DNA of 64,000 nucleotides from assembly GCF_004664715.2 (NCBI RefSeq), contig NC_051083.1, positions 98,547,661 through 98,611,660 of the forward strand, in the 5' to 3' direction. Of the stretch, positions 45,780 through 57,439 are shown one piece after another; position 1 is the stretch's first letter; every line of letters starts with the position of its first letter. The notes beneath the pieces were generated by a model. The model saw nothing but the letters and a program-made list of their open reading frames with translations, made no database searches and was not told the origin of the DNA. The position numbers and the translations under genes are program-made. Origin of the DNA: Peromyscus leucopus. Taxonomy: Eukaryota; Chordata; Mammalia; Rodentia; Cricetidae.

Positions 45780-46455
45780 TTTTGTAATGTTCCCATAGTT
45801 AATCTGCACCCTCTCATCATCATTTAACACACTCACAATGCTGGCTGGGCAACCAGGGCTGAAAATGGGTGTTCACTTGGTTGGCAGCCTACAGAAGACT
45901 GTCAGTTCGCTTCAGCTCACCCTGTAGCTCAGTGGTTTTTTGTGGGCAGTATCCTGGACCTGCCTCTCCTTACTACCATAAGAAAGCAGCTGCTGGAGGA
46001 CCACCTCCATCTACTTCATCACTACTTTGTAATCATTCTATAGTCAGAGGATATTGTTGTGCCTTGCTGTACAGACCTGGTATGGGTCCATGGATGTCTA
46101 GGTGTATCCCTCACAGAGCACCAGTGGCCCACTCATCTACTTTTCTGGTTCATCAACACATTATACTTAGTTTGTATCTGCATCTTTACATTCTTCTTGG
46201 GTGCCATGAGCATCTAGATGTCCCTCACAGTGGTGCTGTGGGCCTCCTAGGAGGCTTTGCTTTGTCTGAATTTCTTATCTGACATGGTGGTCCTCAGCTT
46301 AAATTCTCAATACTCAATTTCCTGGCTAAGGGATGCCAGAGGAGACCGGGTACAGCACCACCCACAGACCACAGTCTGGTTTGGAATTTTGAGGTAACGT
46401 CTCAGCTATGAATTGGAGAGAGCCTCTTGAGCAGCCTCCTGAATGCCATGCCTTC
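45780..46455. other. Unidentified 0.7-kb stretch, possible decayed retrocopy or old repeat
   Basis: Base composition is richer in G+C than the flanks, and a 137-codon plus-strand frame spans 45869-46282. The predicted residues (for example MFTWLAAYRRLSVRF) match no family I recognise. On the minus strand, several broken blocks look peptide-like (MAPKKNVKMQIQTKYNVL, TELQGELKRTDSLL) but stops separate them. No poly(A), duplication or splice structure is evident. I cannot identify it and do not claim a gene. Confidence 0.3.
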
Positions 46456-46479
46456 CAACTTTATTGATTTTAACACACA

Positions 46480-47400
46480 CATTCATAGGTTTGAAAATCA
46501 CAACCACAATTAGGTTATATAATTGTTTAATGTCCCAAATATTCTCTTTACGGGCTTGTCTTTATCTCATCTTTATTCCTTGGAAATGACTGGTCTTTCT
46601 CTCCTTTCATTGACATTGTAATATTTTTCATCCAAGAATGTTAAATACATGATATCATACCTCATGTTCCTTTTGCCATTGTCTTTCCTCATGAACATGT
46701 TATTGAGATTCACTCAAGTTCCTGGGTATACTTTTCTTTCTTAATGCTGAGACATGTTTCTTGGTATGAACAGATACTTTGGTTAAGAGTTCACCAATAA
46801 GAAGATATTTGGAATGTTTTCAGTTTGGAGAGGGTAGGAAGAAAGCCACTATGAACATCAATTCATGTTTTTTTTTTTTTCTGTAGATATGTTTTCATTC
46901 TCTTGGTTATATACCCAGAAGTGAAACTGCTGGTTTGGGGCCATTTCCACATTTAATCCCTGGAATAATTTGACACACTTACTTTCTAAGGCAGGGAAAT
47001 CATTTGAATCCTCTATCAGCAGTATGCTATATGAAGTTTCCAATTTCTCCCCATCCTTGTCAGCACTTAACATGATTTGTTATCATCATCACTCTCATCA
47101 TTATCTTAGTAGATGCAAAGTAGTAGTGACTTACATTTCTTTTTTTCTTTTTCTTTTTTCTTTTCTTTTTTTTTTGTTTTTCGAGACAGGTTTCTTGTGT
47201 AGCTTTGCGCCTTTCTGGACTCACTTGTACCAGCTGGCCTTGAACTCACAGAGATCCGCCTGCTCTGCTCCAATGCTGGATTAAGCGTGCCCACCACCGC
47301 CCGGCTGACTTACATTTCTTTACTGAGTAGTGATGATGAATACTTCTTGTGCTTTTTGCCCATTTACATAACTTCTTTGGATACAGCCAGGAACGAAGAG
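46480..47400 (-). mobile_element. Old L1 ORF2/3' remnant, antisense
   Basis: TATTGAGATTCACTCAAGTT, TTTGGAATGTTTTCAGTTTG, GTTATATACCCAGAAGTGAA, CCATCCTTGTCAGCACTTA and CTTTTTGCCCATTTA occur in antisense L1 order. The young B1 at 47143-47305 interrupts it. Confidence 0.68.
47143..47305 (-). mobile_element. B1 SINE, antisense, with many one-base deletions
   Basis: A perfect 16-bp duplication TGACTTACATTTCTTT (47127-47142, 47306-47321) shows a recent insertion, yet the body lacks about a dozen single bases, nearly all from runs of two or more identical bases (CAGGTTTCTTGTG, TTTCTGGACTCACTTG, CTGCTCTGCTCCAATG, GGATTAAGCG). Other young B1s in the window do not show this. Confidence 0.92.
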
Positions 47401-47503
47401 TTGTTCATTTTTTTCAGGAATGAGCACTATAATAGGTGATACTAGACAATGCACTCAGCCTTAAACTCATGTATATATGGGCAAAGCTAATTAGACTTGG
47501 TAT

Positions 47504-47538
47504 ATTGTGTGTGTGTGTGTTTGTGTTTGTGTGTGTGT
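47504..47538 (+). repeat. (TG)n microsatellite, interrupted
   Basis: TG units with two TTTG interruptions. Confidence 0.9.
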
Positions 47539-48779
47539 AAAACAATAATATTTATAGAAGAACAGGACAGGAAATTGACAGGGGATGTTGGAGGGAAACC
47601 ACACAGGAGGAGGTAGAGAGAGGAGAGAGAGAGAAAAAATGATGTAAATATAGGACTTACGCATGAAATTCTGAAAAATAGCATGAGTAAAAAAATCAAA
47701 GGAAAACAAAACAACTTATAAGCAGAACATATTTAAAACAAGATAGACTTTACACTAAAGTCATTTATTTACTCATTCATTGTAGAATTTCATTCTAGAG
47801 CCTAGGATGGACATGAACTTGTGATCTTTTGACTTTAGTTTGCTAAGTGTTGAGATTTTGGGTATGTGCTCTCACATCTTATAGCTAAATTTAAAAAATA
47901 ACTATAAGCATTTCCTTAAATTATATAACCCTTTGGAAATAACTGCATTCTCAGTGTAGTATTTAAAGATAGAGTATTGATTTTCCAATTTAATTTTGGT
48001 TATTTGTTCTCATTAACATTATCTGACTACAGAACTTCCCTTTTTATATTGTGATTAAAATCCTTTTTGCAATTATTTTAATGTATTGTTTCTTGCTATC
48101 AAAGTTTTGGCATTAAGAATATTGACATTTCACACTCTGCCTGCATCGTCTTTGAAAAGGCTTATGCTAATCAAAAATCTTCATTGATTTTTACTTTTGC
48201 AGTCTTAACCCCTATGTGATTGCATACCCAGGAGAAGAGACCTCTCTTCTTCTATGTTTAGAATATAAACAAATATATCTAGAGGAATATATTCCTGTCT
48301 AAAGGGACAAATAGTAAGTAGAAAGCATGGAGGTATATTGAAATATATACATTAATAAATAAACTGTAATCAAACACCATTAACAAAATTGCTGAATCCT
48401 CAAATTCATGTTAATATTGATTGAAATATTCACAGTATGCAATGAGCAATAATTACTTATGTCTGGAAAATTTCATGTTTTCCTTAAAATTTTATTTGAA
48501 GTGCATGAAGCTTCAGTAAATAGTGTTGATGATCAGTTTCAAAATGATCCCGCCAGAGATACTCCTGCCTCTGTACATACTTGTGTGATCTCTCATATTT
48601 TACAAGGGACAGATTTTGTGGTCAATAGCACATCAAAGAAGTTGTAATGCCATTGAGATTATGTTATAAATGACAATTTATTTTCTATTTTTGGTCTTTC
48701 TCTGTAAATACACTATCTTACACAAGAGTGTAACTTCCTGGTAACCATCACATACATGTGATTGCAAATGGATTCTTCA
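47539..48779. other. No gene seen; possible SINE/MIR scrap at 47770-47880
   Basis: Around 47790-47880 an antisense SINE-like order (GGATGGACATGAACTTGTGA, GTGTTGAGATTTTGGGTATG) is visible but decayed. The rest is unassigned. Confidence 0.35.
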
Positions 48780-48950
48780 GAGATGGTTTCCTAGTCAAGA
48801 GCTTGACTGCCACATTCTGGGTTAAAGGACCCTACTGAGCTCATCAAAGATCCCTGATTAGCAGAAACCTTGTGGGATAATAAATACAACTTTCAGATGC
48901 TGAGTTTTAGAGTAACTTGTTACACAGCAGTAGATAGCCAATACAAATAT
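48780..48950 (+). mobile_element. Old MLT1-type LTR 3' end
   Basis: GGGATAATAAATACAACTTT, AGTAACTTGTTACACAGCAG and TAGATAGCCAATACAAAT match the characteristic 3' end of MLT1 LTRs. Confidence 0.5.
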
Positions 48951-49079
48951 GAAAGCTTTAGACATTTCAAAGAACTTCTAGAATGGGAACATAACATTTG
49001 GTACAAGTGTGAAACACTGTATTCATTCTAATGCTGGTCGATTAGGAAAACCTTATATGGTGGTACCATTCTTTTTTCA
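48951..49079. other. Unassigned
   Basis: Nothing recognised. Confidence 0.3.
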
Positions 49080-49265
49080 CTTTTTTTTCATCTATTTGTT
49101 TTATATCCTGGCTGCAGCCTCCTCCCACCATCTTTCCTTCCCAGTCCTTCCTCCCCATTCATCCCTCCCAACCACAATCTCCTCCTTTTCCATCTCCATC
49201 CGGGAAAGGGCAGGTCTCCTACTGAGTATCAATAAAACATGGCATATCAAGTCACAGTAAGACTA
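49080..49265 (-). mobile_element. L1 3'UTR fragment, antisense
   Basis: A T-rich start, the C-rich CTTCCTCCCCATTCATCC region, and AGTATCAATAAAACATGGCA, then TATCAAGTCACAGTAAGAC are antisense rodent L1 3'UTR phrases. Confidence 0.65.
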
Positions 49266-49328
49266 AGAAGGTGGTGTCATTCTTAAAACATAGGCATGAA
49301 CACATGTATCCACAAAATCTTATAATCT

Positions 49329-49332
<4 letters not shown>

Positions 49333-49387
<55 letters not shown>
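49333..49387 (+). repeat. (TG)n microsatellite
   Basis: About 27 nearly uninterrupted TG units. The long VCVCVC and THTHTH frames are artefacts. Confidence 0.97.
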
Positions 49388-49388
<1 letters not shown>

Positions 49389-49490
49389 TGCGTGTGCACT
49401 GCCATGGTGTTCACATGGAGATCAAGGGACAACTTTGTGGAGATGGTTCTTTTTTCTTTACTCATTGAGCTACTTCACTGGTCCTCAGTC
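49388..49490 (-). mobile_element. B3-class SINE remnant, antisense
   Basis: AGATCAAGGGACAACTTTGT and CTCATTGAGCTACTTCACTG with GTCCTC match an antisense B3. The adjoining (TG)n is the usual expansion of its CA-rich 3' end. Confidence 0.55.
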
Positions 49491-49634
49491 TAATCATGAA
49501 GTTTGTGTTCAGAGTGGCCTTGGAATTGGATCAATCCTCTTGTCTCATCCTCCTAAGTCATAAAATTGCACGCAGACCTCCACCCAACTCCAGAAATAAA
49601 TATTGAAACAAATACCCTTATGGTGGTTTATATT

Positions 49635-49722
49635 CTCGGCCATCTTGGTGCTGAAAAGTGAACCCTGGTCCACTGTAAGGGCAGTACCTACTCTTAACTA
49701 TTGAGCCATCCCTCCAGCCTCA
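49635..49722 (-). mobile_element. B2/B3 SINE head, antisense
   Basis: CTTGGTGCTGAAAAGTGAAC and CTATTGAGCCATCCCTCCAG with CCTC are the antisense 5' part of a B2-class SINE. Confidence 0.62.
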
Positions 49723-49729
49723 AAGAGTA

Positions 49730-50370
49730 CCATTAAGGGATGTTTTGAAAATTGGAGTATGGGGGACAGCTTTTAGTTTTTCATTGTCACAATGCTCGGG
49801 GATGATTTTGACACCCAATAAGACAGAGGGAATCCTGAGGTACTAGAGACTCTGCAATATAGGAGCAGAAAAAGTTTGAGACAAGATAAAGACCAATTTC
49901 ACCTCTATGTTTAAGGCCAAATAAACTTTTGCAAGACAAGCTTATTCATACCACCTGTTTCCTGTAAAAGCCAGGAAAGGGACTTTCTCCTGGCTTCCAA
50001 TTCATGAAATGCCACACTCTCTGCTATATGACCTTCCTGAAGATGGCAAGTAAAATTTTGAGAAGTCAACCCACATGAGTGACTCTCAGCTGAGTATGGA
50101 TCCTTGTGCCAAGAGTAAGGATCAGATGAGATGTATGCAGAGGGCCTGAGAACTTATAAAATGTTAGAAATGCTGTGTGAGCTGCCTCTCAGGTTGTAAA
50201 ACTTAGCACCTCACTTCTGTAGGATCCATTCCTGGAATGCTTCCAGCACGGTGTCCTTCCTGCTGGTGCTTAATTCCTAATAAAGACTCACTTGAGTTGG
50301 AATTGCTTGCTTCTTTCTGGCTTCTATATCAAACTGAGTGAAATAGCCGAGCTGACAACATTATGATCTG
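49730..50370 (+). mobile_element. LTR-like segment with TATA and AATAAA boxes
   Basis: A TATA-like CTTATAAAATG near 50153-50163 is followed about 115 bp later by CCTAATAAAGACTCACTTG near 50276-50294. This is the spacing and wording of a retroviral R-U5 region. No duplicated ends were found and the outer limits are a guess. Confidence 0.38.
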
Positions 50371-50884
50371 CTGCAGAAATATGAAGTAGGAATTCAGCTG
50401 ACTATGAAAAAGTTATACCTGGAAGAAACCAAGGGCCTTTCCAGAGGACAAAGCCAAGGCTTTAAAAGTCATGGTGATATTGACTTTTGAATATTAGCCA
50501 TTTTCTGCTATGAATTTCTCGTGTGCTATTGCAGTTTGTCCATCATTCATTGGGCACAATTTCCCCTTATACAATTAAAATATTTGTATGATTTTCTCCA
50601 ACTGACCTAACAACAGACAGTCAAGATTCCTAATTTCAGGCCTTTCTGTAATTATGTCATTAGCAACATCTGGCCAGGATCTTCTCCAGACGAAAGTTAT
50701 CTTATCTGAGATATTCTCCAAACTCTCTAAGAACATACTTAAGCATCCAGACTATCTGTTTGAGAAAGCCTGGCGGATGTGCTAATTAAGCTTAACCTTC
50801 CCCTTTCCAAAATCTTATCTCAAGTTTTAGATCTACCTTTAACAATTAACTCAGAACTTAAGTGTTTCTATTTACAGGTACATC
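50371..50884. other. No gene seen
   Basis: Unassigned. Confidence 0.3.
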
Positions 50885-51690
50885 AAGCTGTAATACAGGC
50901 TGCCCAACCATGGAATGCACTCCCCTGCCCTGCCAGAAAATGGCGGCAGTTGAGATAGCTTGAACAGATAAGGAACCAAAGGAAGATAAGGCAGTTTCAT
51001 TTTCACTCATCACTGGTAGACTCCTAACACTTTACCTAAGCACTTCTAAGAATGTAGTTTGAGCACATACATTCCCTTTCTCAGATCTATTAACTGAATT
51101 TAGCCCTCAGTTGATTCATTCCCCATTAGCCACATCCCTTTGTAGATGATGGCTGACAATTAGTGCTCTTTTGTGTGGATCTTATTGCTCCTCCTTTTGA
51201 CCCTGAGGGAATTCAAGCTTGGAGACCTCGCCTTAGCCAGAGCACTGCTATTGCATGGGGTGTAACTGTAAACCTCAGACTTGGGAGGACTAGATTGGAG
51301 GACTAGAAGAGAGAACTAGAAGAATGAGATGGAAGATGAGGAAGAGTCAGGTGGGGAAAGATCAAGATGAGAAAGAAGGATATGAGAGAGGAGCTAAGAT
51401 GGGAAAGAACTAGATAGATGAGAACCTAGATGGGGTGAAACTAGATGAAGGAACTAAGTAGCACTTGGATGGAAGAGCAGAAAAATGTAGAGAGAATCAG
51501 GCAAGAAAGGAGCTAGGCATGAGAATAGAGGTGAAGCCGTGTAGAGAGAGAAATGACTCAAGAATAAAGTGAATGGACTAGAGTTTTGTGTACATAGATT
51601 CATTTCATATCATTTAAGATTAGATTAGCAGCTGGTTGTAGATTCTTCCACTGACCCTGGGAGAAGGCTATTAAGGGGCTGGACCCTAAT
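50885..51690 (+). mobile_element. Probable LTR with internal purine-rich imperfect tandem repeats (RMER17-like)
   Basis: CTGTAATACAGGCTGCCCAA and AGACCTCGCCTTAGCCAGAG precede a 250-bp G/A-rich region with recurring GAACTAGA/GGACTAGA/GAACTAGATGA words (51290-51540), then AATAAAGTGAATGG near 51553. This layout recalls rodent RMER17 LTRs. The ends are uncertain. Confidence 0.42.
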
Positions 51691-52429
51691 AGTCTTCAGT
51701 AATGATCATCACTGACTACTCACAACCATTATGATGAAGCATTTTTTCCCTGTGTCACATGTGACTTTCATATATCTCCCCTAGGAGGAAAATCTAAAAT
51801 AAGGAGAACAATCATAAAATTATCTGGGCCTCGAATATAGCACTAATTTCCTATGTAGGGAAAGTGTTTTTAATGATTTTAACCTTTCAGAAATTCTGCT
51901 ACTGTGAAAAACAATGGAAACGTTTTACTTTATTTACTTTGGAACTTAGTCTATGCTTAATTATCATTTCTGAGCATTGTGTCATCATTGCCTTTGGCCA
52001 TTTGTGACATGTGAGCTGTTGATAAAATCTGCACTTGCAGTTTTCACATATATGGTGATTTACTTCATTTTCAAGATGATTCTGTGGCTATGTTTCTTTA
52101 GAAATTTTGAAGTTTTAAGTCTAAATGCAAGTAGTGATACAATTAATTTAAGATTTACTAATCTTAAATCCACATGTCTTCATTTTAAGTACAAGCACCT
52201 GACTACTCCAGTAAGTCTACCATTATACACATGCCCTGATGCTGGACTTTATGAAACTGTGTGTAGACAGATTATAGTTTTATAAGTTTTTTCATTTTAG
52301 AATCAAACAGAAGAAATGATAAAAATACTAAGAGAAAGGAATGTATTGATCTGATAGAGGTAGGATGACTTCTCTACAGCTGTGCAATAGTGTTGCTTGG
52401 CCAGCAATTTCAATGTATGCATTTGTGGA
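51691..52429. other. No gene seen
   Basis: The 102-codon frame from 51977 has no recognisable domain and lies in AT-rich sequence. Confidence 0.35.
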
Positions 52430-52660
52430 TCACAACCATACACTATCCCTGGTGCATGAGCAGGCTTTTTGGAACCCACTACCTATGATGGAACACCTCG
52501 CATAGCACAGCCTTGAGGCAGGGGGAGGGGCTTGAACCTGCCTCTATTAAATGTACCTCTCCATGGGAGACCTTACTTTCTTGTAGGAGGGAATGGGGGG
52601 CGTGGACTAGGAGGGAAGAGGGGGATCTTTGATTGGGATGTAAAATGAAGAAAAAAAAAT
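52430..52660 (+). mobile_element. Lx-type L1 3' end, sense
   Basis: TATCCCTGGTGCATGAGCAG, GGAACCCACTACCTATGATG, GGGGAGGGGCTTGAAC and GGGATGTAAAATGAAG match 42110-42370 and 63725-64000. Confidence 0.82.
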
Positions 52661-53692
52661 GTCTTAAAAAAAAGTATGAACCTGTGGGAGATGAGCCCAG
52701 AAATTTATCTCTAACCTTTTTGACTTTAGGCGTTCCTCACATATGGTGGAAATGAGCACATCTGTACATATATGGTTTGTAATATTTTCTCCTACTCCAT
52801 GTATTGTTGCTTCTTTGCTGTGCAGTAGCTTCTTACTTTGATGAAATTCTGCTTTTCTATTTTTGCTTTTGTGGCCTGCACTTTTGTTGCTATTTGCAAA
52901 TATTCACTATCAAAACGTGGCAGGAGAGTGCCCCTTCTATGTTCTCATGCAGTAAAATTACAGGTCAAAAACAAAAGAAACAAAGAAAAAGGAAACAAGC
53001 AAACATTAGAAGGTGATGGGCATATTTGTTGCTTAGATCGTGGTAATAACTCATGTGCATATATATGTGCAAACTCATATAACAATAATAATATGCCAAT
53101 AAAGCTGGAGGGGGCAGATGTTAAGATAATTCTTAAACAGTCCTTCTAGAAACAGTTCACGAGCTGGTATTTGGGAAACGTGAATCCTGATGTCATCACC
53201 TTCTGCTTTTATATTCGTGTGGTATCTTCCTCAGACAGAAAATAAATTAGTCCTTCAATCTTTTATTTTTTAATACCTTCTACTGCATCATTTATCTCTG
53301 TCTATAGTTATGCTAAAGGAGTCCGTGGCTTAAAGAAGTCCTTATTCAACCTTGTTTTCTTTGGAAAACTGCACTTTATCACTCACATCTTCTTTCTTCC
53401 TGAATGTCTTGAAAGGGCTGTGTATCATCTCTTATCACTGCGAACATTTCTCTGTTCTCAGTGACTTGTAATACATCTTCTGCCCCCACCATTTTCATGA
53501 AAATGCACTTTCAAAGTATTCCGACAGTGCAGCAGCATCTTCTCAGCTCTTGTCCTGCTGAATTTCTTTGTAGTCCCATATGCTTTTATGTTTCTAGTAG
53601 CATTTATTAACTATATGTAACACTGGGTTTCATTACTACATTTTTCTACATGTACACTATACACCTTTGAGTATCTCTTACCACTGGAACTT
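52661..53692. other. No gene seen
   Basis: No recognised repeat. The overlapping frames at 52804-53149 are not similar to a known family. Confidence 0.35.
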
Positions 53693-53850
53693 TTTTTGGG
53701 GGAGGGGGGGCTCGAGACAGGGTTTCTGTGCATAGTCCTGGCTGTCCTGGAACTCACTCTGTAGACCAGGCTGGCCTTGAACTCACAGAGATCCACCTGG
53801 CTCTGCCTCCCAAGTGCTGGAATTAAAGGCATGCACCCCCACCACCTTGC
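53693..53850 (-). mobile_element. B1 SINE, antisense
   Basis: CTCGAGACAGGGTTTCTGTG, TCCTGGCTGTCCTGGAACTC, GACCAGGCTGGCCTTGAACT and AATTAAAGGCATGCACC follow antisense B1 order. It replaces the usual T tail with a G-rich TTTTTTTGGGGGAGGGG. Confidence 0.93.
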
Positions 53851-54127
53851 AGAACTGTTTTCTTTTGCTTACTTTCTATAAGATTGAGCTCTCCTGGTTC
53901 TCACCTTTTTCATTATCTCTGACTCGTTTCTTCTACTTCATCATAGAAAATTTAAAAAAGAATGTTTTTCTATTTGTGTCTTTAGCCTTTTCCTAGGATT
54001 CAGTCCTATATTCTTATATATCCTGGGTATTTACTTATATATAACATCATCTTTGGAATTAATTTCTGTGTTTTGTGTCTAAAATTGAACTTATCTTTCC
54101 TCAAGCCAGCTATTATTCATTTTTCCT
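53851..54127. other. Unassigned
   Basis: No gene or clear repeat seen. Confidence 0.3.
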
Positions 54128-54439
54128 AGATAGGTGCTGTAGTTTGAATATGAAATGTCCTTTACAGGTTCATACTTTGAATGATTGTCTCCAGGATGGT
54201 GTTTTGGGAAACTTCAGAACCTTACATAGATGTGGCCTAGTTGGAAAAATTAAGTGACTAGGGGTGGAACTTATCCAGGTTCCTGCTTCATCTTTAGCTT
54301 TTTGGTCTGCACAATGACTCTGTCATATTTCCATCACCATGTTTGAGCTTCTCCTCCATGATTTCCCTACTATGAGGTTCTGAAAACCTCTGAACCTGTG
54401 ACTCAAAATAGATCTCTTCTTCCTTCACTTACCTAGATC
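54128..54439 (+). mobile_element. MaLR-type LTR remnant
   Basis: GGTGCTGTAGTTTGAATATG, AATGTCCTTTACAGGTTCAT and CATAGATGTGGCCTAGTTGG, then CTCTGAACCTGTGACTCAAA, follow the MaLR LTR order. The B2 at 54453 cuts into its 3' side. Confidence 0.58.
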
Positions 54440-54452
54440 AAGAACTATGGTC

Positions 54453-54623
54453 GGGGCTGGAGAGATGGCTCAGAGGTTAAGAGCAGTAGCTGCTCTTCCA
54501 GAGGTCCTGAGTTCAATTCCCAGCAACCACATGGTGGCTCACAACCATCTGTAATGAGATCTGGGGCCCTCTTCTGGCCTGCAGGCATACATGCAGACAA
54601 AACACTATACATAAAAAAAAAAA
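54453..54623 (+). mobile_element. B2 SINE, sense, young
   Basis: A near-consensus B2 with a perfect 13-bp duplication AAGAACTATGGTC (54440-54452, 54624-54636) and a short poly(A). Confidence 0.97.
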
Positions 54624-54636
54624 AAGAACTATGGTC

Positions 54637-55314
54637 ACAGTGATGCTAATATAACTGATATAGTTATTTAACATGCTCACTAAATTACTGAAAGTAAAAC
54701 AAGGCACAACTGTCACCTTTCATACATAATCAATTGTAAAACTGTACTCATTCTTCTTTACAAAATCTCATAAATAATTTAAGTTCTCACTGCAACCGTC
54801 ACTATTTCAGGCACTCATTTTTGCCTGTGTAGCCTTGGCATCTAACTGGTCTTCTGTGAAACTCCGATGTGGAAACTGCAGTTTACAGTCGGTTTTTGAC
54901 TTTATCACTTACTCCATAGTCTTGTACAAGCTACCCAGTCTAGACTTTCTTAGTGCTTTTCTCTTGTACAGAATAAGGGGATCATGTATGTTCAGCATAT
55001 AGATTGTCTTGATGAAAAGAAAACCCATTAGATAGTGCCTCATATGGGATAAGTACTTGATGACTGTGAGCATTAATAATTTACAGATATATCAGGAGTT
55101 TTAGCAATGTTTATGTTTTTTTTTAATTTAAAATTCTCTAGTGTTCTCTGCTTTTAGGAAAATTTACAAGTAGGCTAATTGTTTAGGTCCATTTGATGTG
55201 ACATTTTTGCATAAATTAAGTGTGAGAAATGGATTGACTTTTACTTTGCTCTGTTTGGAGTATTTAGATAAACTATGTCATAATAAAAATCTCTGTCTGT
55301 GTCAGAATATATAT
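54637..55314. other. No gene seen
   Basis: Unassigned AT-rich sequence. Confidence 0.35.
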
Positions 55315-55330
55315 TAAACATTTGTATCTT

Positions 55331-55336
55331 TTTTGT

Positions 55337-55375
<39 letters not shown>

Positions 55376-55532
55376 TTTTTTGTTTTATTCGAGACAGAGT
55401 TTCTCAGTGTAGCTTTGGAGCCCGTCCTGGAACTCGCTCTATAGACCAGACTAGCCTCAAACTCACAGAGATCTTCCTGCTTCTGCCTCCTGAGTGCTGG
55501 GGATTAAAGGCGTGTGCCACCACCACCCGACA
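55331..55532 (-). mobile_element. B1 SINE, antisense, with (TTTA)n-expanded tail
   Basis: The antisense body runs from TTCGAGACAGAGTTTCTCAG to GTGCCACCACCACCCG. Between it and the left duplication is (TTTA)n of about 10 units (55335-55377). TAAACATTTGTATCTT flanks the whole at 55315-55330 and 55533-55548, so the microsatellite is the SINE's own tail. Confidence 0.95.
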
Positions 55533-55548
55533 TAAACATTTGTATCTT

Positions 55549-57439
55549 ACAATATAATTTTCACTTATTGGATAACATGTATTTTGTCTGTGAAGCCTGA
55601 CTGATGTGACCTCACATTTCTGGGTAAGATACAGTATTGCATGACTATAATTGCCATTCCTTTGATGTATATATCCAGTTATGTCTTAGATGCTCTCTAT
55701 ATATTTTACTATCAGTTAATTAAGCTGTTCCTTAGGAGACAAAGAAATATATCTTAATTGCCACTCCAAAATGAAGTATCACCTTTGAGAATATTTCTTG
55801 GAATAACCCTGTTCACAGTAGAATAAGAAAATCTTTTTCTTTGGAGCTACATAGTTTTTTGTTTGTTTGTTTGTTTTTTGCTAATTGTAGTAATATTCCT
55901 ACTTTTATATTTTTCCATTTATTTGTATTTTTACAAGCATTTACTAAGTTATTCGAAGGTAAGTGATCTCTTCTCTTTGATTAGTTGCAACTTAAATATT
56001 CAAGATGGAGAGATTTCTACCACTATTCTTACTACCCTTGTGTTGGACAAAACCTGTATGTTTTAAGTGGTTGTAAGCTAGTCAAGGGTTATGTACACCC
56101 TCTAACTTGTTCAGTGCTCCAATTCAGTCAATGGTCATGGCTAATAAGAAGAATGCAACCTTGTCATCCTTGACAGTTTTCAGAGCATTTTTGCAGACAG
56201 ATCAGTAGCAAAGTAGAAAAATTCAGAACTGGGGAGGGAAATGAGGTAAGCGAGCAGTGGAGAGAGATTGTCAGGTGGAGAAGAGGGCGGGGTGTACTGG
56301 AGAAGCAACTTATCTGGATCCTCATTTGTCTTCCGATTTTTTTAAACCTCTCTGTGTGTAAGAGGATGTCCTCAGATCCTGGAGATAGGCACTCCATTTA
56401 ACCCACAGGAAGCTCTAAACAAGTCAGCAAGGACCAGCTGAATACAGTACAATCAGGAAGATCTCTATCCTCTTACTTCAATCAGGCTTTGCAGGCTTCT
56501 CACCTTGACTTTACCCTCCATCCTCTTTGCCAGATTACATTCCTTACACTTTGCACCATCTCTCAGTCCCTCCAGTTTTTTCATTTTCTTTGACCTGCTT
56601 TTAAAACAGATCTGTGATCCCTGCTCATTAACAGCAGCCGAAGCAGCAGGTGGTGAAGCAGCAGGGTGCAGGCCTACCTATAATGGTGCATGGAGGTCAA
56701 AGGATGAATTTTCATAAAGAAAGATTGCCAATAGACTAGTAATGAACATGACATGTTGTCATTTGTTTATTAGAACTGAAAAAATGAGAAGTCCTTCAAA
56801 TTCTCCTCTAGACCGTACCTCCTTTCTCACTGCTCCCCAGCAATTCCTCACTAGGCATATTAAACCTGCCTTTTCCTGTGCATTGTCACAGAACTGAAAG
56901 TATACTTTTACATCAATAAAGCTGCTCACAAAGAATAATGATCTAATTGGTTTTGATAGATGAGCCTATCATATCAGTTAAATCAAACTTGTACGCTGAC
57001 AGAATGCTATAGTATTTCTTTAACTATCAGCTATGGAGCTATGGAGTACTTGCTGTTTTCAGTATGCTTATGGAATGTCTGCAGAAACTGATGACATGGA
57101 TTCAACCTTCAAAATGTTGACTGTGTACTTGCTTTAACTGAACACAGAATGGGAATTGTTTAATAAGTAAAATTATCAACAAATGTAGGTTGATTTTGTA
57201 ACAATTTGGGCCCCTACTAAAGACTGAACTCAGTAGTGGTGGCAATGAACCTGAGCTCTGATGGGTATCACACTTTGCAAAGTTATGTCATGAAACCATG
57301 TAAGCAATTAATTTTACAAGAGAGAAAAAGTGAAGGATTAATACTGATCCTGAAGCATGGTACTATCTAAAAGCCAAGGGGGTAAATTCTGACTTGCAAT
57401 CAACACCACTTTATGATTAGGCAGGGTGTCCTAGGCTTA
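55549..57439. other. Repeat-poor stretch, no gene seen
   Basis: Apart from T-rich runs, I find no SINE, LTR or L1 text. Frames are short and domain-free. This is the left part of the longest repeat-poor interval in the window. Confidence 0.35.

Noticed and set aside
45869..46282. 137-codon plus-strand frame as a gene
   Set aside because: No recognised family, no splice or poly(A) context. It is kept only as part of an unidentified stretch.
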